In this document: piece after piece, positions 13,501-25,130 of the stretch
Position numbering within the stretch: position 1 is the stretch's first letter
Layout: each line of letters starts with the position of its first letter
NCBI GenBank assembly: GCA_029582165.1
Contig: CM055888.1
Coordinates: 16,105,501 to 16,169,500 of the forward strand
Source: Portulaca oleracea
Lineage: Eukaryota; Streptophyta; Magnoliopsida; Caryophyllales; Portulacaceae
Length of the DNA stretch: 64,000 nucleotides
Reading direction: 5' to 3'
The notes under the pieces: model-generated
What the model was told of the DNA's origin: nothing
What the model saw: the letters and a program-made list of their open reading frames with translations, nothing else
The model's database searches: none
Translations under genes and position numbers: made by a program

Positions 13501-16500
13501 TTAGAAGTTAACTCGTATGCTTATTTTTGATGAATAATCAAAATGGATATTTTAATGAAATGCCAAGGAGGTGACACCAATATGCACAAGGGCAAGAGTA
13601 AAAATCATCATGCTCAAGCTACTATGCCTAACGTTATCTACAAAATTAAAAAAGGCACCTTTGCAACACAATTGAACACTTGGCTCCAACTATACAAAAT
13701 TCTCCAAATTACTTTCATTTACTATCTATTTTATATCACTAGGTTTCAGACATGATTTTCCTCTATGTAAGAACCACAAAATTCTAATAGCATCAGCGTC
13801 CTAAAAACCCTAAGTAACAAAACACAATTTCATAGTGTTTTGGCATGCACAAAAGGATGATCAAGAGCATCCAAGGATGTTAGTATCCGACACATTTCTG
13901 CTACTAATATGCTAAGTTGAAAAGAACGCCCTTCTAATTAGACTCTCCAAGTGAACATCTCAAAGATACATGGATATCAGGCCCCAGTACTGCCATACCT
14001 ATATCCCTGCATCTTTTCTTTCCTTTTTTCCAGACAAAAGGGAAAAAACGAAAAGGCTATACGCAAATACAAGCAAAGCAGAAGCCATATGTCTCTATTG
14101 AAAGTCTAAACCAGCAGCTATCTTATACACTTTCTCATAAACATGATCAAATGTATACTTTGCAGCCTTGAAATAGAGTCGGCAAGTACAAAGTTTAGGA
14201 AAGGGAGTATAGGATTATTTTGAAAATGCAATCCCGTACATCACTTCAACTCCAGAGTTTGCTCAAGTACCCATTCCCAATTCCTGATACTAAAGGCCAA
14301 CAGGCACACATGTAAAATCTGCAAAAAATTATGGTAAGTTCAAAGGTACTACCTAAGTCCAAGTATATATGTCAGCTTATCTAGAGTCTTAGAGACTAGA
14401 AGTCTCATCTTCTATAGTAACATAACTAGAATTATTTTCCAATCAACTTACCAAGGAGAACGTGGAATCTGCAAAACACCATACCGCAACATACAATCTT
14501 CCCAGAACACAACTGTCCAGCTTTTAAAGAAAAAAACAAATAAATAAAATAAAAGAAGAGTACCTTTCCCTTAGTTCCAGCAACATGAACAATCCTGAGC
14601 CCAGCCAGTTTTTGATCTAAACCTAATATCTGAGAGAAAAGATGGAAGAAAATACAACAAGAGTCAACTATAGAGATGTATTTTAAATTGGTGAACCAGC
14701 GAATACTTTGTTTATTCTTTTTTTTTTTTTTTGGTGGTGGTGGTTGTGGGGGGAGGGGAAGGGGAAGGGGGGTTGTCGGGGTCATATTTACTACACCCTC
14801 CGTCCCTCTTTATTTGTCCACTTAACTAAGTTTCTTGTCCCTAATTATTGGTCATTTTACATTCCCAGTGTATCTTTTACTAATTTTACATTTATATTCT
14901 TGTCCCTAAAAACCCTAATAATTAATCTTTACCAATTTAAGTAATTTTATGATTTTTCTCCCTAAGTTTATTAGTTATCTTGGTTTCTTCCCACTCTCCC
15001 AAAATGACATAAATAGGGATGGAGAGAGTATATGATAACAGAAGAACAGAACACTGAAAATAAAAATCAAAATATTGGAAGTATGATTCCTATTTCTCAA
15101 CATTATTTAGCTGTTTGTCATAAGTCATCATTCCTATTGTTTTTATCATCCTAGTCCTCATAACACTAATGTACGCATCTTCCCCATATTTTCTAACACT
15201 AATTTTATAACTTTTACCTAAACTTCCCAACCTTACTTTATCTAACCTTACCTTATCTCTTTAAATACTTCTATAGAAAAATCAAAAGCTAAAGCTAAAC
15301 CCAATAATGGCCCCATAAAGCATAGTTCCAATGCACAGATACGGAAAGTAAAAACGATAGTTGAGCATTAAGTGAGACTACCAAAAAAAAAAAATCCCTT
15401 GGCCTCAATCACATAGAAATACACATAAAATAAGTTCAAAGGGATCTACAAATGGATTGTGTTAGTCCACATTGACAGCCAATATAATGATAGGAAACGA
15501 TGCTGCTACTCGCCTCAATTTACCACCAATACTGTACTCGTTACAGCCTTACAGTTTCTGCAATGCCACTCAACCAATTTAGTTTGATCATAGACTCATT
15601 CCACCAGCTAGAAACCTGAGGCAGATTAGCACATGATTGCATCCACATCCTAGAATTTCATTTCAGAGTATAACATCCGTCCCATAAGTAATCAACCTAT
15701 AGGAAATATTGCTAACTCCCACAGTGAACATGAAGGAGAATCTATCTCATCAGAAATGCTCTTAACAGCTTAGAACTATATGGCTGTCCAAATAAAAACC
15801 CTACATCCTAGACAAATATTCCAACACCTCCCTGAAAACAACTATGTATGAAACAATCCCAATTTAAACCCAATTGAAAAGTATAAGCCCAATTTAACAA
15901 CACCAACTGCTGGGAATTAATACCTGTGATGCCCACAAAAATGTAAAAATCATGGCAAGAAAAATAGTAACACAACAATTCAGCACAAAACCCCTTCACA
16001 ACTGTGGGGAAAATCACGACCTAAAAGAACCATTTAAATGCTCAAAAAATATATGATTACAATCTTATTAGACTCAAATTTTGACACTTGTGTTGTTGTT
16101 TTTCTTTTTTCTTTTTTTTTTTTTTTGATAGGATAAAGATATGTATTAATAATAGTATTAAAAGGACTAATGCTCAGCTAGCACCATACAAAATTATGTA
16201 CAACCAAAAAACAAATTGTCCATAGAATCCACCACATCAAAAGAGCTAAGCTTCCCATTCGCCTAAAAGAAGAAGTAGTTGACAAAATTGTCTTTCAATC
16301 TCTAAAGAGGTATTTCAACCCCCTCAAAAACCCTTCGACTTCTTTCTTTCCAAATTACCAAAGAGATCACATGTGGTATAACCAAGGCCTTCTTCTTCTT
16401 GGGTTTCCTGCCAAAGAAACTCTCCCAAGATCACATGTGTCGCTTCCCAAATAAAAAATGCAACCTTCAGAGGGGCAAAACTGCAAAAGACTTCCATATA

Positions 16501-19500
16501 ATTATAGATGGAAAAGCTCCATCCTCCCAAAAGATGTAACTGGGAAAAATCCATGCTACGAAGATTTGAATAAAAGGAGCTCATAGAAAAATCCCATTCT
16601 TACTCAAAACCCATTTGATCATTTCATATGAATTGTCCCTAAATTTGACCTCATTTAAGGCATCGAGAAAACTAACTAAATAGTCTTCGTCAGCAAACTG
16701 TTGCAAACAAAAATAGGAGCCAAACATTAGACCCTAAAGATTGCTCCCGATAATCTACAACAGAAGCATTTCTATCTACTGCAAGAACATAGAGAGCAGG
16801 GAAGAGATCTTTCAAAGGAGCCTCAAAGCACCAACGATTGTGCCAAAAGCAAATGGTAGAACCATTGCTCACAATAAAAGAAACATGTGGATAGAAGCGC
16901 TCCCACCTTTTAACAATACACTTCCAAAGAGTAAACCATATGAGCCATTGGGTATATCAGGGTGTACCCACCTAGAGCCCACCTCACCATATTTGATCAT
17001 AATTACCTTCCTCCATAGAGAACCCATCTCATTCATGAATCTCCACAACCACTTCCTGAGAAAAGCCACATTACAAAGAGGTAGATCTCTCACACCAAGT
17101 CCACCGATTGAGAGAGGTTGCTTCACAATGTTCTATCTCACCAAGTGATACTTGAAATCGCTCCCAAAAGCACCCGAAAGGAACTTTCTTTGAATTACTT
17201 CCAACTTATTTGCCACAGAAGAAGGAATGGGGAAAATAGAAAGAAAGTTGGAATGCTCGAGATAACACTCCTTAAAAGAGTTAATCTTCCTCCTTTCGAA
17301 AGATATTCTGGTTTCCACCCTGAGAGTTTCTTCTCGAACCTTTTGACCACCAGATCCCAAATATCTAACTTCTTGCAGCTTGCACCGAGTGGAACATTTT
17401 AACACATGTTTAAAGCTCTGTATCCCTCTTACTCACCCATTCTTGCTTTCCTCACAACTTACTTACAATGCACACTTCTACTGAAACCTAATTTCTAATG
17501 CACCTCTCCTTAGACCCAATTTCTACCCACTACAAATTAGGACACTATGTATTAGTCATACACCTGGTATACCTCCAATGCACAACTACTATGTATTTAT
17601 AGGAGAAGAAACTTGCGATGCAAGCTCCACCATGGCTTAGCATGCCTTTCAGTAGCCCCTCACACTTTTTATGGAGAACTACACCAAGTATATTCAAGAA
17701 ACTAGACACTTTGTCAGATTCCACAATACAACGATCGTCTTTAACCCATCTTCTCAACTGATGTGGAAGGGCATGGCCCAACTAGGACCAATTGAGGAAC
17801 TGTAAGAAGGAGGCATTGTGTTTCATTATATCTTACTCCTCCCTCTTCATTAAGTACTTGTAGTCTTTCTAGCCACTTGTCTTACATGTACACTTTAACT
17901 TCACATTTAAGAAAATTAACCAACAATTTCAAGGCGGAAATCAGGGATACAGATTAGAAAATCCCTAGTTGACAGGCTAAGTGCATGCAAATCCTTGCAG
18001 TTCGGTATACAATGGCTTTAGACTTCTACATCATTTATCATATTTCAGCTGGTAAACTCCTGCTCAGCCATGGTATGACCATGCATATTTCCATGAAGTA
18101 GCCGCTGATGTTTCTAATCAGTATATTATGGCAATGGTAATCTAAAAAAAATATGGCATTGCCACTGCAGTTACCTGCAGATACATCATCATCCGTTCCA
18201 GCTTACTGTATTTGTGATTAAGAGGAGACTTCTCTCCTCGATTACGGGTAATGAGAGAAGAAAGTGCCTCCATAGCTTTATCATAAGAGCCTGAATGAGG
18301 CACTCCCCATGCCTGTTCCTGAACCGCTTCATTGCTTCTAATTTTTTCTAGGGCCCAAGATGATATCATCCTCAGATTCAGACCTGACACCCAACCAGAA
18401 TAAGTTCAATGGAAGACACAAGATTAAGGACATAGAACACTTCTTGTAAATAACTAGTTAAAACTATTCCTATCAGCTTAATCAGGAATTAATTTTTTTT
18501 TCCCCTTTCAGGTGCCGTTGTGCCAATGAGGCATGAAGACTTATGTATGTGGAATTTGAACCCCAAGTATGTGCTCACAACTCCCACATACTGACAATGC
18601 ACAAATTACAAAAGATATTTGTATACAAAGGCATCTCTAAGCTAATAGGTAGATAAAATATAATAATTAGCAGGTTACATCAGGAAGTAAAACCAACATA
18701 CATATTTTCAGAATTATCATTTCAGAAAGCACGTGCACGCATGGGCGGATCTCGAGCCACGGTGACGGTGGCCACGGCCACCGTTAACTCCAAAAAAATT
18801 AATAAATTAGTATAATTTGGAATAAAAATTATGGATTTTATGTTTATCATATAAAATAACAGTGTATTGGTCAACCTTAATCAAAAGGTCGAGATCCACC
18901 ACTGCATGCACGCAAAGAATTTTACACAGGCCAGACATGCAGAATCTTCCAGTTCATGCAGTCGCCTAGATATAGGATAAAATATGTTCTAAGTGTCAAA
19001 CAAACTTCTCGAAATTCTATCCTCCATTCACCTATTTTTCTTTCAGAGAATGGACATATTTTACACATATGCATATAAAGTGGAGGTAATCAGTGCTCTT
19101 TGAGGAAGCAAAGTATTCCACCAATAAGATATGCAAGCTTTGTCTGCTCTTGAATTCATAGCTAGGATGTTAGAATTTTCCATTTTATTAGAACATTTCA
19201 AGCTTCCAGGTAATCCAGGATAGATATACACACAAGTTGCTTCCCTCCCCTTAGGGATGGCCGATGGGCAATGCACATGTTCACACTGACACAATAGCAA
19301 GCAGGCCATGGCAGGTTGGTCTTTATGCAAATAAATGGGCAGCCCATTTTTGAATGACCTTGAAAAATAGGCGAATTTCCTTAAAGCCCTCTTTATAATA
19401 GTTATTATCCCACACAAATGTTTGTTCAATTTAGTTAGTATACAATTAAGTAGACAATAGTACAGGGTTGTCAAATGGACTGTTAATGGTCAACTCAGCA

Positions 19501-20946
19501 CGCCCTATTTTTACGGTTAAACATGTCTGCCTGTTATTGACCTGGCCTATTATAATATTATTGGCTCGATCCTTGAACAACTCTATTTTGATCCGATCAG
19601 CCCGATGGGGACCCCGACCACTGCCTACCCTATTCCCCTTTTCCCGTTTATGAGAGTCAATTATGTGGATCACTTCTCCACATTTACATAAAACACTTAA
19701 TTTTTCCTTTTTTTATGCTTTTCGAATGAGAGACGACTAATTGAATATGAACTCGAATCCTCTGCCTCTCCTGGTCTTAGTTTCAAGAAACTTCCATACT
19801 TCAACTTCATGAACCCGGCACCCAAAATTAGTACTGTGTTATTAACAGCTTTAAGTCGTGGCAAGGTCCATATATACAAACTTAAGATAAGATAAGATGG
19901 TCAACTAGCCATATACCTACAAGATAGAAGGTATACTATCCAATTCAATCTAAAATTGTGTGCACCCTCCAATCAGCATATGCTTGCTTATCGAATGAGA
20001 TGCTTTCTTTCTTCTTTCATCGGTTTGGTGGGGCAGGTTGATTAGAGCTCATAATTCACTGGTGGTGTTGGCACTACCTTGGCCATCACCTAATGAGAAT
20101 GTAATCCCGTTCACAACAGAGTGAGACTTCAAGATATCAACTTCCAAATATCAAATGAAACCAACCAAGACAAAGGCCAGTCAGTTTCTAGTGTGAATTA
20201 AATGAGGGGGTGGTTTTCAGATTGGATGCTGATTATCGAAACTATGGTAGGAGGCAAAAGAAAGACTAAGAGAGGCAAGAGAAGGGTATCCTACAGACTA
20301 GAAAAGAAGCAAGGGCGACCCATAAAACAAGATGCTGTGATAGGAGGTTTCAGAGTCTAAGTTCAGTTATTTGTTCTTGTATGCTACTCCCCCTTCACCA
20401 TTTTCCTTTTGGAATCTCTCTTTTTCATCACATTTCCTTCTATTCTTAAAGTATTTTTTAATTTTTGTCTGTCAGCTTCTCAAGCACCCCTCCATGGAAT
20501 TCAATCAATGGTCCATCCAATATGCAACCTATACCAGTTGATAAACTATATGCAGTTTGACAAGACGCGTCATTCCACCAGGTTGGATGTTGGAAGCAAA
20601 CCAGATAATGACATGTTCTGGAGAATGGTAATTGACTCTAGTAATTGCTGCTGAACTAATATGATTCACTATCAATCCCATTCCTTCATGCATACTTACC
20701 TATTAGCCAATCTGATAATTGCAAGTTTTCAAAAGTATAATTGTGGCAAAAAATCTGAGTGACTAACTGAGATAGAGAGATAAGCAATTGAAACATACTT
20801 GGTGGAGTAGGAGCATGTCTGTCAAAGGAAGGGGGTGAAGATAAACCCCTGAAGGCCCTAACACCATAGAAGCCCCATTCTTTATTACACAAGTGTGAAA
20901 ACCCCAACACCCCACGCCTTATGATATTGCTTGCTTGAACCTGCAT
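7528..20946 (-). CDS. FPGS: Folylpolyglutamate synthase (FPGS), organelle-targeted form likely
   Basis: Adds glutamates to tetrahydrofolates, using ATP, for folate retention and one-carbon metabolism. Sixteen exons: 20799-20946, 18175-18383, 14564-14629, 13006-13115, 12604-12664, 12363-12446, 11921-11977, 11647-11707, 10629-10675, 10401-10478, 9187-9345, 8563-8889, 8395-8473, 8013-8168, 7671-7864 and 7528-7587. All junctions are GT-AG and in phase, giving 1896 nt and 631 residues with a TGA stop. Landmarks: ATP-binding P-loop VAGTKGKGST (135-144), split by intron 3 between K141 and G142; [40 protein letters not shown]; and LDGAHSPES (406-). The Arg-rich, acid-poor start ([19 protein letters not shown]) looks like a mitochondrial or plastid presequence. 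The exon 11 donor (AAT|gttggt) is the weakest junction. The related dihydrofolate synthase is less likely, because [20 protein letters not shown] is FPGS-like. Confidence 0.95.
11201..11380. mobile_element. Foldback MITE in FPGS intron 8
   Basis: The left arm (GGTTGGGAATGTTTTGAGAG... then ACATGAAACATTTTGG) and the reverse complement of the right arm (GGTTGGGGGTGTTTTGGAAG... then ACATGAAAAGTTTTGG) pair over about 80 bases, so the whole 180 bp can fold into one hairpin. No coding capacity. Confidence 0.6.
14791..15028. mobile_element. Stowaway MITE in FPGS intron 2
   Basis: The left end contains CACCCTCCGTCCCTCTTTAT. The reverse complement of the right end reads CTCTCTCCATCCCTATTTAT. TA flanks both sides (14789-14790, 15029-15030). 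Ends, duplication and 238 bp size fit the Stowaway family. Confidence 0.75.
16092..17395 (-). mobile_element. 5'-truncated LINE (L1-type) in FPGS intron 2
   Basis: On the minus strand, broken frames give the C-terminal part of a plant LINE reverse transcriptase [82 protein letters not shown] and [14 protein letters not shown] (post-RT and zf-RVT region). The sense 3' end is a poly(A) tract (poly-T on plus at about 16098-16126). Both ends are flanked by an imperfect 14 bp repeat, ATTTTGACACTTGT at 16078-16091 and ATTTTAACACATGT at 17396-17409 (12 of 14 identical), which reads as a target-site duplication. The element is in the same sense as FPGS. It contains several stops and frameshifts and is dead. 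Confidence 0.85.
18741..18906. mobile_element. Possible small TIR element in FPGS intron 1
   Basis: GGGCGGATCTCGAGCC near 18743 pairs with the reverse complement of GGTCGAGATCCACCACTGCA near 18887-18906, leaving an AT-rich core of about 120 bp. The short arms and the lack of a clear target duplication keep this tentative. Confidence 0.35.
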
Positions 20947-21685
20947 CTTAACCAGGTAATCCTACAATACAAACGTAACATAGTAAACTTGCATCCCACT
21001 AAACTAAGCTAAAATAAAATTAGAACCGAAAATCAGACTAACCCTGAGAGAGTTTCAAATTTACAAGGGAACCTTCAACACCAAATTCGAAAGAGAAGCC
21101 ACTTCTGAATTCCAAGTACGACCCAGTTCAATCTAGAGTGTTATAATAGAGAAGGATTCAAATTCCAAGGGTATAGAATCCTCAATACCAAATACAAAAG
21201 TGAACCCACGTCAAATTACAGCAGATAAAACGGAGCACTCAAATGGAAGATAAGATAAGGGGAGAGTGTTTATGAAATGGGTTATGTAGGGATGTTAAAG
21301 GCTCTATTAGTTCATTTGAGGGCGGCTGGTAATCAAGAAGAGGTAAACTTACACTACATATTACATGCACATGAAGTCCGGGTAGACATGAGTGAACAAT
21401 TATGCTATTAAGAGTGAACAAAGAGTAGATATGAATGAAGCTAAATTACACTAAACTTAAAGCAAAAGGTGGAAGACAGAGATGTGGACAGACAATAATA
21501 TTTGAATTCAGAATTCAAGAGAATCCAGATAACGATGTGATGTGTTATCCTTGGAACTTGGAAGTGCTCCCTAGTTCCTCCGTATTTTTTTCAATTGACA
21601 CTGTTTTGGGGAGGGGGGGAAGGGGGTAGGTTAATATCAAGGGATAAAAATATATGGAGAAGTTAATGAAAATTTTATTTATATA
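20947..21685. other. 5' flank of FPGS, no gene seen
   Basis: This stretch should hold the FPGS 5' UTR and promoter on the minus strand, but no convincing TATA box was found at the expected distance. Only unsupported short frames are present. Confidence 0.5.
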
Positions 21686-21780
21686 TACTCCCTTCATTCT
21701 TTAATAAGTGTCTCTGGAGTTTTGGGAAGATTTTGAGAAAATAATATTGAGAATGATAATTGTATTGAAAAGAATTATTT

Positions 21781-22640
21781 GGTTTCAAAATCCCCAACTT
21801 TGGGTCTTATTTATCAGAATATTCCAAACTTTAATTCTGACATGAATATCCCAAACTTTGGGGGTTCATATTTATTAGCAGCCCTAACACCGAATTAATA
21901 TAAATTAAACTCAGGTTTTTCTATAATGTAGTGGTAGTTTTTTTTACTTAGTTACACTTGCATTCTACAAATCACTGGACCTGTTCAATGGGTCGGGGAC
22001 CCGCCCGGCCCGCCCCGACTCGGCCCGAAAAAATGCGGGTCAAGGTCAAAATTTTATAAGGTGACCCGACCCGACCCGAAAAAAAGGGGCCCTGATGTAT
22101 GGTCGGGTCGGGCTCGGGGCAGGGGTCGGTGACCCGACCCGGCCTGCCGACTCGACTAAATACAATTTTTTTTAATAAAATCTTAGATTAAGTTTTAATT
22201 TTTTGTGACCCGACTCGGCCCGACCCGACGACGCGGCTGAAAAAATAAATTAAATGCGTAAATTTTATGCTTTTTTAATTAAAAAAAATTCATTTTATAT
22301 ATTTATCGGCCCGTTGACCCGGCCCGTGGCCCGTAGGGTCAGGGCTTGGGCCGAAGACACCTGACCCGAAGGTCGGGCCGGGTCGGGCTCGGGCCGACGG
22401 GTCAAAAACTTGCGGCCCAACTGACCCGACCCGTGACCCGGCCTGACCCGACCTTTGAACAGGTCTACAAATCACCCAAAAAAAATATTGTTACATCACA
22501 AAAAAACATGAGTTTAATTGATGTTAATTTGGTGTTGAACTACTGCCAAATACGACCTTCCAAAGTTTGGGATATTCATATTAAAACTGAAGTTCGGGAT
22601 ATTCTCATTAACAAACCTTAAAGTTGGGGATTTTAAAACC
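21781..22640. mobile_element. Long-TIR element nested in the Stowaway MITE
   Basis: Terminal inverted repeats of about 135 bp. The left begins GGTTTCAAAATCCCCAACTT. The reverse complement of the right begins GGTTTTAAAATCCCCAACTT. The arms stay alignable through ATATCCCAAACTTTGG to AATTAAACTCA. The long arms suggest a Mutator-like non-autonomous element, but no target duplication is clear. A further hAT-like element sits in its core. Confidence 0.7.
21976..22467. mobile_element. hAT-type MITE rich in GGGTCGGGTC motifs, 8 bp target duplication
   Basis: The ends TGGACCTGTTCAA and, as the reverse complement of the right, TAGACCTGTTCAA are flanked by identical 8 bp repeats CAAATCAC (21968-21975 and 22468-22475), as expected for hAT. 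The interior has dense subterminal GACCCGACCCG / CGGGTCGGGT repeats around an AT-rich core, a strong base-composition contrast to its surroundings. No ORF; the frames seen across the repeats are artefacts. Confidence 0.85.
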
Positions 22641-22748
22641 TAATAACCCTATTGAAAATGGTAAAAATAAAAATTAAGTTTCTATTTTGGTTATATAATT
22701 GTATTGGGAATAATAAAAGTAAAAGATAAATTTGAAAAATTGTCATTG

Positions 22749-22967
22749 GTGCGTTTGGTAGTTTTTTGTGAAAGACTTTCCTAGGAAAAACTTTTCCGGG
22801 AAAAATTTTCCCCAGCCCCCCCAGGAAACTTTTTTTAAGGTTGTGAGGGAAATAATGGACCCCACGTCAAAACTTCCCCATACATTATGAAAACTAAACA
22901 TGGGAAAGTTTGTCAACTTGGAAAAGTTGACCAACTTTCCCGGGAAAGTTTCTTAATCAAACGCATC
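22749..22967. mobile_element. TIR MITE with TGCGTTTGGT-type ends
   Basis: The left end reads GTGCGTTTGGTAGTTTTTTG. The reverse complement of the right end reads GATGCGTTTGATTAAGAAAC. The inner arms are made of GGAAAGTT / AACTTTCC blocks. It lies in the right arm of the 21688-23054 Stowaway element, so it is a second nested insertion. Confidence 0.6.
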
Positions 22968-23349
22968 ATAATATTACATTGGAATTGTAAAGTGACAGAT
23001 ATTGCGAAAAATAGAAAATTGATCAAAGTGACAAATATTGAGGAATGGAGGGAGTATTTAACTAAAGTTGATTTTTAGTCGCTTATTCAATAAATGTTAT
23101 AGGATATTAATGATTATTATGTTATTGAAATTGTAAATTGACAGATAATATGAAAAGATAAAAGTTAGTTAAAAAGTCAGATACAAAAACGAAAATAGTA
23201 TAATGACACATATGTTGTCTTTGTTTTCCACTATTGTAGCTCGTTAGGGTGTTTAAGCTCGGTTTCGAGCCTAATTCATACTCCTTAGTTTTCTTGCTCA
23301 TTTCCCGTTAATAAAAGGTTAACTTAGGCTTGTTTTCAATTTATTTGTC

Positions 23350-24701
23350 GGAGAATCCGATATTAACTAACAATGGGAGATAATCCTCATGCCACATCAT
23401 AAGGTGGAAATCCCAGGACGAAAATAGTGACCATGCCACACAAAAAAAAAAAAAAGGAGATCCTCCAAGAGAAGTCAAGTTGATTGATCAAGCTAAGGGA
23501 CAAAAAAGACTTTGAAATGTCACAGGCGTGACTCACCAGGTCGTGACCATGACAACCCCAAGCCTTGAAGGCCACTTCCCAAGGCTGGATCACGGGCGTG
23601 ACTCATCCAGGTCACGTCCGTGACCTCTGAAGGTCCCAGATGCCCATCTTTCCTGAAGTTAGTCACGACCGTGACATATCAAGGAAGAAGGAGGCATGAA
23701 TGAAGAGTCACGGGCACTACTTTTGAATCTCACACTCGTGACTTAGCGAGGAAAAATTTAGTACGCGATGTCACGAGCGCTACACTCAACCTTCACGTCG
23801 ATGAGACGTTGAGAATCAGATTTTCCTTTCGCCAAGTCACAGATAGCATGCTTACGACCTCGGGGCGTCATGGTCGTGATGCCCCCTAAAGACGGGAGAC
23901 ACGATCATAACACCCAGGAGTCACGCACGTGACTACCTGTTTTACGCATGAATTCTATAAGGGAAAACGACAACGTTTCGGTGTTTTCCCCACTTGTATT
24001 TAAACTCGACTACTTTCCTTAACCTATGACAACACATTTATGATAGCCTTTCAATTTTTTCAGCTTTTTGGAGTAGTTCCTAGGTTTTGAAAACACATTC
24101 CTCTAGATAGAATTCTTTCTCCTTTTCTTTCAAGACTTAATTGCATTCATTGGAAGAAAACTAATGCAACTAAAGATTTATTATTGAAGATTGTCTTGGA
24201 TATTCTCTTTGTTATTACTATTATCTGCCACTATTCTTAGAGGTAATCTTCTCTCTTTTCATTCTATTTCATACTTGGTTGTTCTTAGTTGATAAAAGTT
24301 CTTAACTACTTGCTTAAGTGTTTGGTTAATAGATTGATCTCGAATAGTTTCTTATTGACTAGTATCATGTTTAGGGTAATATTTATGTTGGTGGATATTA
24401 TTAGTTTAACCATGATTAGTGGCTAAATCTTCCTTGAGTTAGGGGGGCTTTGAGTCCTCCAATAGACCCTAGCTTAGGGACTTGATGTGGTTTAATTGAT
24501 TAGGCCTTGTTTAGGGATTTTCCATCACATTCTCCAATTATATGGAGTCTAAGTGGTGCGAAAGGCCCTTAGACCTATCGAACATGCGATTGAGGAATAG
24601 GATGGAATAGTTGGAGTTGTTGGCATGAAAATGTCAATGATCCCAACTAGGGAGCTTTGCACCTTATACTTTCGGGATCCATTATCACGAAAGTGATAAT
24701 G
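23350..24701 (+). repeat. Decayed Athila-like LTR, left part (split by the composite element)
   Basis: Resembles the layout of the Athila LTRs at 49060 and 60635. A first part is full of short palindromes of the form GTCACG...CGTGAC (about 23520-23930), then AT-rich sequence and blocks such as GACCCTAGCTTAGGGACTTG. It resumes at 29778, where a TCCTTGAGGAATCGAC...CTCGGCTAATCTACAAC block matches the usual 3' end of such LTRs. No ORF or primer site follows, so it may be a solo LTR. Outer boundaries are approximate. Confidence 0.5.
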
Positions 24702-24994
24702 TGTAACGCCCCAGCCCCTCCCGAGCCGCGGACATTACCAATAACTGCTTCAAGTATCGCTCACTAGCCCCACAAATCACCACAATTCTTTCCAGCGTGC
24801 TTCGTCCTCGCTCACACGCTGCTTGAGAAAACTTCCCAGGAGGTCACCCATCCTTTGACTACTCCCAGCCAAGCACGCTTAACTGAGGAGTTCCCAACGG
24901 ATGAGCTACCATAAAAGAAGGTGCACCTTGGTGATATGAGTAGTCATTTCAATCCTTTTAAGCCACACTTTAACCACATATCTGGGGTGTTACA
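24702..24994 (-). repeat. Cassandra-type LTR-A, left copy (3' LTR on the minus strand)
   Basis: 293 bp, TG...CA bounded, with about 10 differences by eye from the copy at 29485-29777. Read on the minus strand it begins TGTAACACCCCAGATATG and ends GGGGCTGGGGCGTTACA. Confidence 0.85.
24829..24932 (-). ncRNA. 5S rRNA-derived segment in left LTR-A
   Basis: On the minus strand the stretch contains AACTCCTCAGTTAAGCGTGC, TTGGCTGGGAGTAGT and GGATGGGTGACCTCCTGGGA. These correspond to the internal Pol III promoter (boxes A and C) and 3' half of plant 5S rRNA, with scattered changes. It is part of a retrotransposon LTR and not a ribosomal gene copy. Confidence 0.85.
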
Positions 24995-25115
24995 GTCACC
25001 CCCACTTAAGCGCACAACGTCCTCGTTGTGCCACAATACAATCCAGAATCTTTGCCCCGCTAGGTGACTGCCCATGGCTCTCCTATCCACTGGCGCAGCT
25101 CACGGTCGCGGGTCG

Positions 25116-25127
25116 GCTCTGATACCA
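25116..25127 (-). other. Primer-binding site (initiator Met tRNA type)
   Basis: GCTCTGATACCA on plus, that is TGGTATCAGAGC on minus, placed 3 bp after the end of LTR-B in minus orientation. This shows that LTR-B occupies the position of a 5' LTR here. Confidence 0.85.
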
Positions 25128-25130
25128 TTC

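Larger units (their letters stand above)
21688..23054. mobile_element. Stowaway-like MITE enlarged by nested insertions
   Basis: The left end reads CTCCCTTCATTCTTTAATAA. The reverse complement of the right end reads CTCCCTCCATTCCTCAATAT. TA flanks both sides (21686-21687, 23055-23056). The 1367 bp span is far above the usual MITE size because two other elements sit inside it (21781-22640 and about 22749-22967). Confidence 0.7.

Noticed and set aside
20409..20654. 81-codon plus-strand frame in FPGS intron 1
   Set aside because: No ATG context, domain or exon signals, and it is antisense inside an intron.
22290..22621. Pro/Gly/Arg-rich frames across the GGGTCGGGTC element
   Set aside because: Product of reading tandem motifs; the element is non-coding by its hAT MITE structure.
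24829..24932. 5S rRNA gene
   Set aside because: Only part of the 5S sequence is well kept, it lies inside a TG...CA LTR present twice, and there is no 5S spacer array.
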